A stretch of DNA of 64,000 nucleotides from Clostridia bacterium. GTDB taxonomy: Bacteria > Bacillota > Clostridia > Christensenellales > Borkfalkiaceae. The DNA is taken from the NCBI GenBank assembly GCA_017626305.1, contig JAGAIW010000028.1:1-64000 (forward strand), read 5' to 3'. Positions 29,778 through 38,934 of this stretch are shown one piece after another. Under the pieces are notes generated by a model. It had not been told where the DNA came from. It made no database searches and saw only the letters and a list, made by a program, of their open reading frames with translations. The stretch's first letter is position 1, and each line of letters opens with the position of its first letter. The translations under genes were made by a program, and so were the position numbers.

Positions 29778-31814
29778 ATGATGAAGTATTTTTCTAAAAT
29801 AAAAAAGACGGTTGTCAGTATGCTTATCGCAATGTGTTTTCTCTTGATTGGCGCGGGGCTTTCCGCATGCGGAGACAATGGTTCGAAGAAGAATGCTGTA
29901 CCGACACTGATCGGTTTTGAAGTCGGGGAAACGATTACCGTGGATCAGTACGGCTTGGTTTGGCCTGAAAACGTACACGTTACGGATACGGAAGGCACAA
30001 TGTATGACGTTGTCGTTACGGTGCGTGATTCCAACGGTAATATTATTCCTACCGATGAAGGGAATAAATTTAACGCCTATGATGCGAAAGGTTATACGAT
30101 TACGTACAGCATTGATACTTGGGAGTTCAGCGTTGCCAAGACTGTGCAAGTCATTGTAAAAAGCTTGACGGAAGATTTGGATTTTGAGATAGACTGTGAT
30201 ACTTTGGTTTCCGTAGGCGATACGGTTACCGTAGGGGTTGACGGTAATATCTCCAACCCGCAATACGTTTTATCCGTTGTGAATAAGGAAACGGGCGCGG
30301 CTTGCGAAACGGATGGCTTGACCTTTAAGGCAACCGAAATCGGCGTATATACCTTGCAGGTAAGCGTTCAAGCGGACGAAGGTTCAGCAACGAAAGAAAT
30401 GGAATTGTACGCGCGCAAAGCTTTACAGGAAGGCGAAGTGGAGGTTTTCGAGGAAGATTGGCGTTCGGTAAGAGCGTTCAGCCCGAAATACGTTGCCGAA
30501 GAGGGTACGTGGTCGGTTGCAAGAACCGAAGAAACGGGTATCAAAGATATCGACGGTAACGACGGTACGTATGCCGTATTGGAAACGGATGCGGAATATA
30601 CGCATATCTATTTTAACATTCGCGAAAGCCGTGCATATTACCGTAATTTGGCAATGCAGGGATACACGCACGTTCGTTTCAGAGTATACGTTGATTCTCC
30701 TACGGGTAGAGGTAAGCTGTTTAACTGGGAACACGATTCTACCAACTCTTGGAGAACGAGTCTTGGCAATGCGCCTGCAGGGGAGTGGAAGGAATTTTAC
30801 ATTCCTTTAGCGACGGGCGTTGCAGGGAGTTCGGACAAGAAACCTGGTTTTATCGAATCGTACGATTATTATCAAGGCACTTGGATTTTACTGCTTGACA
30901 ACTCTACGGGCGCATGGAATACAAACGGCAGAGAAGTGGATGAAGAGGGCAAGCCTTTGAAGTTCAAGATTTACTTCGACGATATTTTTGCGGTACGCAG
31001 AACGTATGAAACAACGGTTAGCACAACGGCAGACAAAGACGTTTACGACCTGTCTTCGCTGTTGGAACGTGCATGGGGAACGGAAACGGAAGATTACACG
31101 TACAACATCACCAAGTATACGGAATACGGTACGAATAAAAAACAACTTGTCAGCGATGCAACGTTGACGTCGAACGACGTGAATTTAAGCGAACTGACGG
31201 GCAACGACGGGGCTTACGGCAGTTATGAAATTTCTTATTTCATCAAAAATACCGATACTGAAATTCCTTACCGTAAGATTTGGCTGAACGTTTTCGATTC
31301 TGATTTGGAACAGTACGGATATGCGGCAAGAGGTATGATTTGGAGATACCAAGACGCCACTGCAAGCGTGCGGGCAAATGCCGACGGTTCGTTGGTCTAT
31401 ACCACGGCAGGATCTTGGGGCGCAGGTTTACAAATTGCCCCTGCCTATGATTTGTCCTATTATAAAGCATTGCAACAAAACGGTTACAAGTCGTTGACGT
31501 TTGATATGAAACTGGACGTGAAATATTGTGAAGGCGTTTCAGAAGCCATAAAGGCGACGACATTTAAGGTAACGTCTTTTAGCGGTGCTGGGATTGAGTA
31601 TCAAAGCGGTGAAACACACACCGTCACGGTCAGCTTGGCGAATATTATCACCTACTACAAAGAATTGCAAAATGTGGCTTTGGGTACGAATCCTGATACC
31701 GATTGGTTCGGTAAATACGTCTTATTCTATCTGTCCTATAACGATCAGGAATACAGCCCTAATAACCACGAAAACCTCACGTTTACCCTCGGTAATTTCC
31801 AGATGGTAAAGTAA
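29778..31814 (+). CDS. Large surface lipoprotein, multi-domain beta-sandwich
   Basis: A 678-residue lipoprotein with a basic N-terminus, long hydrophobic stretch and lipobox at LSAC. Residues about 45-215 look like Ig-type modules, about 220-415 like a carbohydrate-binding jelly roll with IYFDDIFAVRR as its last strand. The last 165 residues share features with the repeated module of the proteins at 36570 and 38935 (YYKALQQNGYKSLTFDMKL, then a final FTLGN strand). No catalytic motif is seen, so it is probably a glycan-binding surface protein. Confidence 0.65.
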   Translation: MMKYFSKIKKTVVSMLIAMCFLLIGAGLSACGDNGSKKNAVPTLIGFEVGETITVDQYGLVWPENVHVTDTEGTMYDVVVTVRDSNGNIIPTDEGNKFNAYDAKGYTITYSIDTWEFSVAKTVQVIVKSLTEDLDFEIDCDTLVSVGDTVTVGVDGNISNPQYVLSVVNKETGAACETDGLTFKATEIGVYTLQVSVQADEGSATKEMELYARKALQEGEVEVFEEDWRSVRAFSPKYVAEEGTWSVARTEETGIKDIDGNDGTYAVLETDAEYTHIYFNIRESRAYYRNLAMQGYTHVRFRVYVDSPTGRGKLFNWEHDSTNSWRTSLGNAPAGEWKEFYIPLATGVAGSSDKKPGFIESYDYYQGTWILLLDNSTGAWNTNGREVDEEGKPLKFKIYFDDIFAVRRTYETTVSTTADKDVYDLSSLLERAWGTETEDYTYNITKYTEYGTNKKQLVSDATLTSNDVNLSELTGNDGAYGSYEISYFIKNTDTEIPYRKIWLNVFDSDLEQYGYAARGMIWRYQDATASVRANADGSLVYTTAGSWGAGLQIAPAYDLSYYKALQQNGYKSLTFDMKLDVKYCEGVSEAIKATTFKVTSFSGAGIEYQSGETHTVTVSLANIITYYKELQNVALGTNPDTDWFGKYVLFYLSYNDQEYSPNNHENLTFTLGNFQMVK

Positions 31815-31831
31815 GGGAAAGGAGGTAAACT

Positions 31832-33859
31832 ATGAAGAAAATATGTTCGATGATGCTTGGCTTTTTGATGGCGGTTTCGACGATTTTTGCGAGCGGGTGT
31901 AATACGCAGGACGATATAGACGGTCCTTACGATATTACAATTAACGCAACCGAAGGCGGACGTGTTACCGTGCCTATCGACCAAGTGAATTTTGGCGAAA
32001 ACATTTCTATCTCCGTAAAACCCAGCCAAGGCTATCGCGTGAAGGAATTCAAAATCAACGGTGAAAAAATTTCGATTGTGGGAGATACTTACACGGAATA
32101 CTGCATCACCGAAGATTTGCTTATCGAAGTTGTATTTGATTCAAAGTATACAACGGTGCAATTCGATACGGCGGGCAGAGATTTTTTGAAAGAGAAAAAA
32201 TTTACTATTGGTTCTTGGTATAGCTCTTTACCCGAAGCTACGTCGGAAAATCCCGACGACTTGTTCATGGGTTGGTATACCGAACCGAACGGGAAAGGGG
32301 ATTACGTAGTAAACTCCACCCGCGTGCCCGAAGAAGCGCATACGCTTTACGCTTATTTTGTCAGCAAATATATGATTGACGGCTCCACGCTCAATCAGAA
32401 ATTGTATGAAGAATATGCCTTGGCGGTGACTTATTTTAATGAAGACGCTACGGCGTTGGGCGTTTCCTACCATACCGCGGAAGAATGTTATTATCCCGTG
32501 GTTCAATATGTGAAAGGGCACGTAGAGTCCTTTGACGGCTTGGAAGATATCGACGAAGTGGCTTGTAAAAAGACGTCTACGAAGTTGGATTGGAAGAATG
32601 CCGCAGTGTTAGAGGACTTGGAACCTGAAACGGAATATTCTGTAAGAATCGGCGACCGAGGCTCTAGACTCTACGGTGGGATTTACCATTTCACAACCAA
32701 TGCGGAATATAAGACGGATGCAAAGTTCCTCTTTATGGCAAACAGCAAGCAAACCAAGTCAGGTTTCGACGACGGGAATACTGCGTTTGCCAAGACGTTG
32801 GACGTTGCGACGGATTTCTTTACCGCAGAAGATATGGATTTCTTGGTGCACGGCGGTGACTATACGTCTGCAGGTATGATGCCGGAATATTGGGCAGGTA
32901 TGTTTGATGGGTACAAAGATTATGCCTTTGATATGCCGATGGTGCCCGTGGTAGGCGATATGGAATATTATAGCAATACCCACAAAACGAACAGCGTTTT
33001 TGATAATATGTTCCATATTGACGCGCCCTCGCAAACGAGTACGCACGGTTTGTATTATTCCTTTAATTTAGGACCCGTTCACGTCAGTGTCTTGAACTCC
33101 AACGATTGCATTGACAAACATCAAAAAGATGAAAACAATGCAGGCGGTTTGATTACGGGTACGGGCAGTCTTGTCGATCAGCAACTGAATTGGCTGAAAG
33201 GCGACCTTGAAAATACTATGTATATGAATTATGACGTAAAATGGTACGTTGTTGTGATGCATGAAAGCTTGATGTTGCCCGCATACGCAGGTGCAGATGA
33301 AACTTCTTTGAAATCCAACCACGCTATGTCTTTACGTGAACAGCTTATGCAGGTATTGACGGAATATAAAGTGGACCTTGTGCTCAGTGCGCAGGACGGT
33401 GAATCCTTTACCACCAATCCTTTGACATATGACAGTGAGGGTGAAATTGCTATTCAGCCGATCGCGGGACAAAAGGCAGGCGAAACCGTTTCCGAAAAGT
33501 GGCTCAAAACGGTCAATACAAACGGCGCGGTTTTGAATTATAACGGATTTAACGTTTTGTCTTTCAACGGATATCAATCGGGTGAAATGGGTATGGTATT
33601 TCATCAAGTCGGGGCAATCGGGCTTGGTAAAACCGCACATTTCCAATACTCGGAAATGGCAAGCAATCTCGCTCGTTACAACGGTATTTACAATCACTTG
33701 GTTTCGGGTATTCAAAACGGTCAAGAGCTTTCGATGTTCTCCAGTATCGAATTGGATGAAACCACGTTGACTTTGCGCACCTTTGGTGTATCGATGGATG
33801 GGCAATACAGTTCATTGGATACACTTCCGTACTTTGGCGGTATCCAGTTAAAAAAGTAA
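31832..33859 (+). CDS. Calcineurin-fold (purple acid phosphatase-like) lipoprotein with lost metal ligands
   Basis: A 675-residue lipoprotein (lipobox at SGC). It has an InlB-type B-repeat at about residues 108-175 (FMGWYTEPNGKGDY), a fibronectin-like N domain (about 215-290) and a calcineurin-like phosphoesterase domain (about 295-560). The order matches purple acid phosphatases. Only the GGD and MHE motifs persist: the first Asp motif reads FMANSKQ, GNHE reads GDMEYY, and the last GHxH reads AQDGES. It may therefore be inactive as a phosphatase and serve binding. GGAGG lies upstream of the ATG. Confidence 0.75.
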   Translation: MKKICSMMLGFLMAVSTIFASGCNTQDDIDGPYDITINATEGGRVTVPIDQVNFGENISISVKPSQGYRVKEFKINGEKISIVGDTYTEYCITEDLLIEVVFDSKYTTVQFDTAGRDFLKEKKFTIGSWYSSLPEATSENPDDLFMGWYTEPNGKGDYVVNSTRVPEEAHTLYAYFVSKYMIDGSTLNQKLYEEYALAVTYFNEDATALGVSYHTAEECYYPVVQYVKGHVESFDGLEDIDEVACKKTSTKLDWKNAAVLEDLEPETEYSVRIGDRGSRLYGGIYHFTTNAEYKTDAKFLFMANSKQTKSGFDDGNTAFAKTLDVATDFFTAEDMDFLVHGGDYTSAGMMPEYWAGMFDGYKDYAFDMPMVPVVGDMEYYSNTHKTNSVFDNMFHIDAPSQTSTHGLYYSFNLGPVHVSVLNSNDCIDKHQKDENNAGGLITGTGSLVDQQLNWLKGDLENTMYMNYDVKWYVVVMHESLMLPAYAGADETSLKSNHAMSLREQLMQVLTEYKVDLVLSAQDGESFTTNPLTYDSEGEIAIQPIAGQKAGETVSEKWLKTVNTNGAVLNYNGFNVLSFNGYQSGEMGMVFHQVGAIGLGKTAHFQYSEMASNLARYNGIYNHLVSGIQNGQELSMFSSIELDETTLTLRTFGVSMDGQYSSLDTLPYFGGIQLKK

Positions 33860-33879
33860 TATAGTAAGGTGAACCGAAT

Positions 33880-36546
33880 ATGAATTTTGATATCTTTGCG
33901 AAAAAATGCAGGGCATTGATTCCTGAGGGGATTACTTTATTAGAACACGATGGGGCTTTGCCTTTTCACAATGGTGAAAAGGTCGCGCTCTTCGGACGCG
34001 GTCAGTACGAATATCTAAAAAGCGGTTCGGGTTCCGGCGGTTCGGTAAAATGCGCTTACGTCACCAATATCATCGATGAACTTCGCAAACGCGTTGCGGT
34101 CGATCAAGCCGTGGACGAGTCCGTGCGCGCATTTATCGCTGAAAATTCTTGGGATCAAGGGAACGGCTGGTATGTTCCGCCCTATCAAAAATCGCCTATT
34201 TTAGAGGACGGTTTTGTGCATGCGGCGGCGGAACGTAACGAAAAGGCATTGTATGTACTGAGCCGAGCTTACGGCGAAGAATTTGACAGTAAAGAGGAAA
34301 AGGGCTACTGGTACTTAACGGACGAAGAAGAACAGAATATCAAGGTGCTTTCCAAGCATTTCAAGCACTTGATTGTTCTTATCAATAGCGGCAACCTTAT
34401 GGATATGTCGTGGGTGAAAAAGTACAACGTCGGTACGGTGGCGTATATTTGGCAAGGCGGTCAAGAGGGCGGTATCGGTACGGTGGATGCGCTTATGGGC
34501 GACGTGCCGCCCAGCGGACGTTTGGCGGATACAATCGCAGAAAAACTCTCCGATTATCCTTGCGCCGATTGCTTTGGCGACGGGGAAGAAAACGTACATA
34601 AAGAAGATATTTACGTTGGGTATCGTTATTTTGAAACGTTTGCGAAGGATAAAGTGCTGTATCCGTTCGGCTATGGGTTGAATTATACAAAGTTCAAGCA
34701 AAGCATTGTTTCGGCAGAAAAAATAGAGGACGAAATCAAACTTTCCGTACGTGTGAAAAACGTAGGCGGGTATAACGGTAAAGAGGTCGTACAGGTTTAC
34801 GGCTCTGCGCCGCAGGGTAAGCTTGGAAAACCTGCAAGAGAATTGATTGCATTCCAAAAGACAAAAATGCTTGCGCCGAATGAAGAACAAACGATTGACT
34901 TTACAATCAACGTCAGCGGCTTTGCGTCGTATGACGATTGCGGTAAGAGCGGTTACGCGTACGCATGGGTGTTGGAAGAGGGTGAGTACGGCATTTACGT
35001 AGGTGAAAACGTGCGTGCGGCGAAACTTGTGTTCAGCTTTGACGAAGAAACAACCCGTGTCGTAAAACAATGCGTGCAGGCACTTGCTCCCACCAAAGCG
35101 TTTGAAAGAATGACGGCGAACGGTGAAAAGGTCGTTTGGGAACAAGCCCCGACGGCAAAATACGACGTTTGCGAACGCATCAAAGAGAATCTGCCCAAAG
35201 CCATTGCAATCATGGGTGATAAGGGAATTACTTTACAGGATGTTGCAGGCGGAAAAAATACCTTGGATGAGTTCGTGGCGCAGTTTGACGAAACCGCATT
35301 GATGGAGCTTGTCCGCGGCGAGGGTATGTCCAGCCCGAAAGCACCGTTGCCTGGTACGGGCAGTTGTTTAGGCGGTACTACGACGAAATGGCAGGAAAAA
35401 GGGGTGCCCGTTGTAACGACTTGCGACGGCCCTTGCGGGGTTCGTTTGGGAAAAGAATTTAGGGCGACGTGTATTCCCACGGGCTCGTTTTTGGCGGCGA
35501 CGTGGATTCCCGAAAGTATGGACGAGGTATTTGACGAATTTGCCGACGAAGCGAAAGACTACGATTTGGATATTGTCCTCGGCTGCGGTATGAATATCCA
35601 CAGAACACCCATGTGCGGGAGAAATTTCGAATATTTCTCGGAAGACCCGTATTTGGCAGGTAAGCTCGCGGAAAAAGTTTCCGAACGCTTTACAAAGAAA
35701 GATATCTACTGTACACTGAAACATTTTGCGGTAAACTCGCAAGAGCATATGCGTTATTTTGAGAGTGAAGTATTAAGCGAGCGCGCTTTGCGGGAAATCT
35801 ACTTAAAGCCGTTTGAGATTGCCGTAAAGAGCGGTTACGTGCAGGCGATTATGACTTCGTACAACCGCGTCAACGGAATTTCGACGGGTGGTAATTATGA
35901 TTTGACCACCACGATATTGCGTGAAGATTGGGGTTACGACGGATTTGTGATGACGGACTGGTGGACGCGTGTAGACAGCCGTATCGACGGTTCGTTTGAA
36001 AAGAATAATTTGGCGGACATGGTCAAGGCGCAAAACGATATTTACATGGTTGTGCCCGATGCGGAAAGTTTTGCGGACGATATGGCGCAAGCGTATGAAA
36101 GCGGTCACTTGACCTTAGGCGAATTGCAAAGAAGCGCGAAAAATCTTTTGCGTTTTGTTATGAAGTCCTATTCTTTCAAAATTGGGAGAAAGACGAAGTT
36201 GTATAATTTGGAAGCCGCAAATGAACTCATCTTTGAGGGGGATTTGAAAAAATTCGGCGACGGCTTAGAAATCTTCGTTCCCAAAGCGGCTTGGTATTGT
36301 GCGGAATTGCAATATACCTTGAACGTTGGGGAGTTAGAGCAAAAGACGTTGAAAATATACGTAAACGATCCCGTTCCGCATTCCGTCATTTGTCACGGTA
36401 CAAACGGCGTCGTAGAAAAAATCCGTTGCAGATTGTATTTCAACGAACATTCTTGGCTGTGGTTGGACGCAGACGGTACGGACGCAAACGATTGGCAGGG
36501 GGTTGACTTGTCGATGCGTATCAAGATTTATAAATTAGAAGAATAA
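33880..36546 (+). CDS. GH3 beta-glycosidase with permuted domain order
   Basis: An 888-residue cytoplasmic enzyme (no signal peptide). The domain normally found second in GH3, with GRGQYEYLKSGSGSG and later DGEENV ... YPFGYGLNYT, comes first. It is followed by a fibronectin-like stretch near residues 290-385. The (alpha/beta)8 domain with TCDGPCGVRLG and the nucleophile Asp693 (VMTDWW) comes last. This circular permutation is known in some rumen and gut Firmicutes enzymes. It would release beta-linked monosaccharides from the imported oligosaccharide; the sugar specificity is unknown. Confidence 0.88.
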   Translation: MNFDIFAKKCRALIPEGITLLEHDGALPFHNGEKVALFGRGQYEYLKSGSGSGGSVKCAYVTNIIDELRKRVAVDQAVDESVRAFIAENSWDQGNGWYVPPYQKSPILEDGFVHAAAERNEKALYVLSRAYGEEFDSKEEKGYWYLTDEEEQNIKVLSKHFKHLIVLINSGNLMDMSWVKKYNVGTVAYIWQGGQEGGIGTVDALMGDVPPSGRLADTIAEKLSDYPCADCFGDGEENVHKEDIYVGYRYFETFAKDKVLYPFGYGLNYTKFKQSIVSAEKIEDEIKLSVRVKNVGGYNGKEVVQVYGSAPQGKLGKPARELIAFQKTKMLAPNEEQTIDFTINVSGFASYDDCGKSGYAYAWVLEEGEYGIYVGENVRAAKLVFSFDEETTRVVKQCVQALAPTKAFERMTANGEKVVWEQAPTAKYDVCERIKENLPKAIAIMGDKGITLQDVAGGKNTLDEFVAQFDETALMELVRGEGMSSPKAPLPGTGSCLGGTTTKWQEKGVPVVTTCDGPCGVRLGKEFRATCIPTGSFLAATWIPESMDEVFDEFADEAKDYDLDIVLGCGMNIHRTPMCGRNFEYFSEDPYLAGKLAEKVSERFTKKDIYCTLKHFAVNSQEHMRYFESEVLSERALREIYLKPFEIAVKSGYVQAIMTSYNRVNGISTGGNYDLTTTILREDWGYDGFVMTDWWTRVDSRIDGSFEKNNLADMVKAQNDIYMVVPDAESFADDMAQAYESGHLTLGELQRSAKNLLRFVMKSYSFKIGRKTKLYNLEAANELIFEGDLKKFGDGLEIFVPKAAWYCAELQYTLNVGELEQKTLKIYVNDPVPHSVICHGTNGVVEKIRCRLYFNEHSWLWLDADGTDANDWQGVDLSMRIKIYKLEE

Positions 36547-36569
36547 AAAACGATAAGGAAAAATAAACA

Positions 36570-38741
36570 ATGAGCAAGAAAAAATTTATCACTTTAATGA
36601 TGTGTCTTGCAATGGCGTGCGCAAGCATGGGTGTGATGTCTGCTTGCGATGGCGATTCTGTCTCCATAGAGAGTAATTCCAATGCAGATTCCGTCTTGGA
36701 TGAAACGCCTAGTGTGGTTGAATTCAAGGTAACGTTCAACAGTCTCGGCGGTTCGGATGTAAAGGCACAGTTTGTTAAAAACGGCGCGAAAGTAACAAAG
36801 CCCGAAGACCCTACGCGCGAGGATTACACCTTTGTGGAATGGCAGTTGAATGGGAATACGTATGATTTCAGCACTCGCGTTACGGGAGACATCACGTTAA
36901 CGGCAAAGTGGGAAAAGAAGGCTCCTGCAAAATTCACCGTGTCTTTTGTTGTTGAGGGTGAAACTGAACCTTTCCATACGGCAGAGGTTGAAACGGGCAA
37001 AAAGGTAATGGCACCTGCAGATGAACCGATGCGCGGAGGCTACGTCTTCGACGGTTGGACGTTAAACGGTGCTGATTATGATTTCGAAACGCCAGTAACA
37101 GAGGCGTTGACTTTGACTGCAAAATGGATTAACCTTTGGATGGTAACGTTTGACGTTGGCGAAGGTACAGCGGTTGAGGCTGTAGAAGTGAAAGATGGTG
37201 ATAAATTAGCCATTCTGGAAACGATTCCTACCCGCGAGAATCACATTTTTGACGGTTGGATGTTGAACGGCGAAGAGTATGACTTTGAAACGCCCGTTAC
37301 GGGTGCGTTGACTTTGACGGCAAAGTGGGCAAATGCATGGACGGTAACGTTTGACGTTGGCGAATGTACGGCGGTTGACCCTATTACCGTAAAAGACGGG
37401 GCTACGGTGTCCGCACCCGCAACGACGTTGGAAGGTTATTACGTGGCGGATTGGTTGGTGGACGGCGAAAGCTATGACTTTGAAAAACCGATTGTAAGCG
37501 ATATTACTTTGACGGCGGTTTGGAAAGCGTACGGCTTGACAAGTAATCAAATCGGCGTTCACGCATACGGTTGGAACCAAACGCATAACGCCGAGTACTT
37601 CAATATGGCTATCGGTAGTAACGGCGAAACGGTTATCACGGCGAAATTCTCCGGTTCGACAACGCATTATCCCGCGCTTGTTTTGAGAGAACTTTTTGCG
37701 AAAGAGTATTATACGGCTCAAATCGAAAAGGGTGATACCCGTTTGGAATTTAACCTTGCGATTGATGGTGACGTTTCCAATTTGTACGTATTCGGCAAGG
37801 CGTTGAATGAGTATTGGTGCGAAGGCGGTGTCTATACCATTGGCGTTGATTTGCAATATATCGTAGATAATTACGATAAGGTTGCTTGGATTGGTACGAA
37901 GGTAGAAGCAAAGAATGCGGAGCTGAACAATATGTTCCTTGCTTGGAAATCTACCGATTGGACGAGCAGAAATTACGTGTTTACGATTTCCGACGTAACG
38001 CTGAAACCTACTCCCATATTCAACATAGATTTTGTAGCAGGAAGCACCGACTTAATTGAAATTGGCGCAACGACTGCGCTCAAAGTATCGACCAACCTTG
38101 ACGGTGAAATCAAATGGAAGAGCTCGGACGAAAGCGTTGCTACCGTTGCAAACGGCGTGGTAACGGGCATTAAAGGCGGTACTGTTACCATTATGGCAAA
38201 TCTCAAAGGTACGACGGCAAGCAAAACCGTTTACGTTGTCGGCGGATTATCAAGCAATCAAATTGGCGTTGTCAACGCAGGTTGGGCATATGAGAACAAA
38301 GCAGGCTATTTCGATATGGCTATCGGTAGCAACGGCGAGATGATTGTTACGACGAAAATTCAAGCTGTTACGGCAAATCCTTCCGCGCTCGTATTGAGAA
38401 AACTTGAAAGCAAAGAATATTACGAGAAATTACTTGCAAACGGATACACGAAATTATCGTTTAATCTTGTTGTAGGCGGTACGGACGGAGCAAAGGTTTC
38501 CGATTTGTACGTATTCGGAAAGGCGTTGACGAGCTTTGCAAATACGGACGGCGTATATACGGTTGACGTGAATTTGCAAGATATCGTAGATAATTATGCT
38601 ACTGTCGGTACGTTGGGGAACGGCGTACAGGCAACGAAGGCTCAACTCAATCAAATGTTGATTGCTTGGAAAGATACAACCAACAATTGGTCGGCGAGAA
38701 ATTACGTATTCACAATTTCAAATACAAGTTTTATTAAATAA
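36570..38741 (+). CDS. Surface lipoprotein with four InlB B-repeats, BIG2 and two copies of a recurring module
   Basis: A 723-residue secreted protein; the signal peptide ends in a lipobox at SAC. Four Listeria-Bacteroides B-repeats fill about residues 50-113, 120-187, 189-252 and 255-316, each ending in a TLTAKW-like strand. A module with SNQIG at its start follows (322-480), then a BIG2 domain (about 485-555), then a second module copy (558-723). Module landmarks are SNQIG, LYVFGKAL, V-DNY and the late RNYVFTIS strand. The DNA of the first copy is close to that in the gene at 38935. A binding or adhesive role is inferred. Confidence 0.8.
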   Translation: MSKKKFITLMMCLAMACASMGVMSACDGDSVSIESNSNADSVLDETPSVVEFKVTFNSLGGSDVKAQFVKNGAKVTKPEDPTREDYTFVEWQLNGNTYDFSTRVTGDITLTAKWEKKAPAKFTVSFVVEGETEPFHTAEVETGKKVMAPADEPMRGGYVFDGWTLNGADYDFETPVTEALTLTAKWINLWMVTFDVGEGTAVEAVEVKDGDKLAILETIPTRENHIFDGWMLNGEEYDFETPVTGALTLTAKWANAWTVTFDVGECTAVDPITVKDGATVSAPATTLEGYYVADWLVDGESYDFEKPIVSDITLTAVWKAYGLTSNQIGVHAYGWNQTHNAEYFNMAIGSNGETVITAKFSGSTTHYPALVLRELFAKEYYTAQIEKGDTRLEFNLAIDGDVSNLYVFGKALNEYWCEGGVYTIGVDLQYIVDNYDKVAWIGTKVEAKNAELNNMFLAWKSTDWTSRNYVFTISDVTLKPTPIFNIDFVAGSTDLIEIGATTALKVSTNLDGEIKWKSSDESVATVANGVVTGIKGGTVTIMANLKGTTASKTVYVVGGLSSNQIGVVNAGWAYENKAGYFDMAIGSNGEMIVTTKIQAVTANPSALVLRKLESKEYYEKLLANGYTKLSFNLVVGGTDGAKVSDLYVFGKALTSFANTDGVYTVDVNLQDIVDNYATVGTLGNGVQATKAQLNQMLIAWKDTTNNWSARNYVFTISNTSFIK

Positions 38742-38770
38742 AAATTTAAAAACGGAGGTTTTAAAGCATT

Positions 38771-38920
38771 ATGATGAAAGAAAAATTGGCGTATGCTTAT
38801 CTCGAACTTAAAATTTTCGGGTTGAGCGAAGAAGACGTTATTACAACGTCGACAGGTGCAGGCGACAGCGACGAGAGCTACGACGACATGGGCGCGTGGA
38901 AGGATTCGTGGTCTAAGTAA
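38771..38920 (+). CDS. Small acidic protein, 49 residues, unknown function
   Basis: An ATG at 38771 opens a 49-codon frame that ends in TAA at 38920. CGGAGG lies about 13 bases upstream. The product has a helical N-terminal half with Lys, Tyr and Leu, then a DVITTS motif (residues 23-28) and a Gly/Asp/Ser-rich acidic tail ending in Trp and Lys. It lies between two surface-protein genes on the same strand, 14 bases before the second. Peptides with a D-V-I-T-T-S motif are familiar to me from Clostridia, but I know no function. It has no signal peptide. Confidence 0.6.
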   Translation: MMKEKLAYAYLELKIFGLSEEDVITTSTGAGDSDESYDDMGAWKDSWSK

Positions 38921-38934
38921 AGGAGGGAAGAAAA

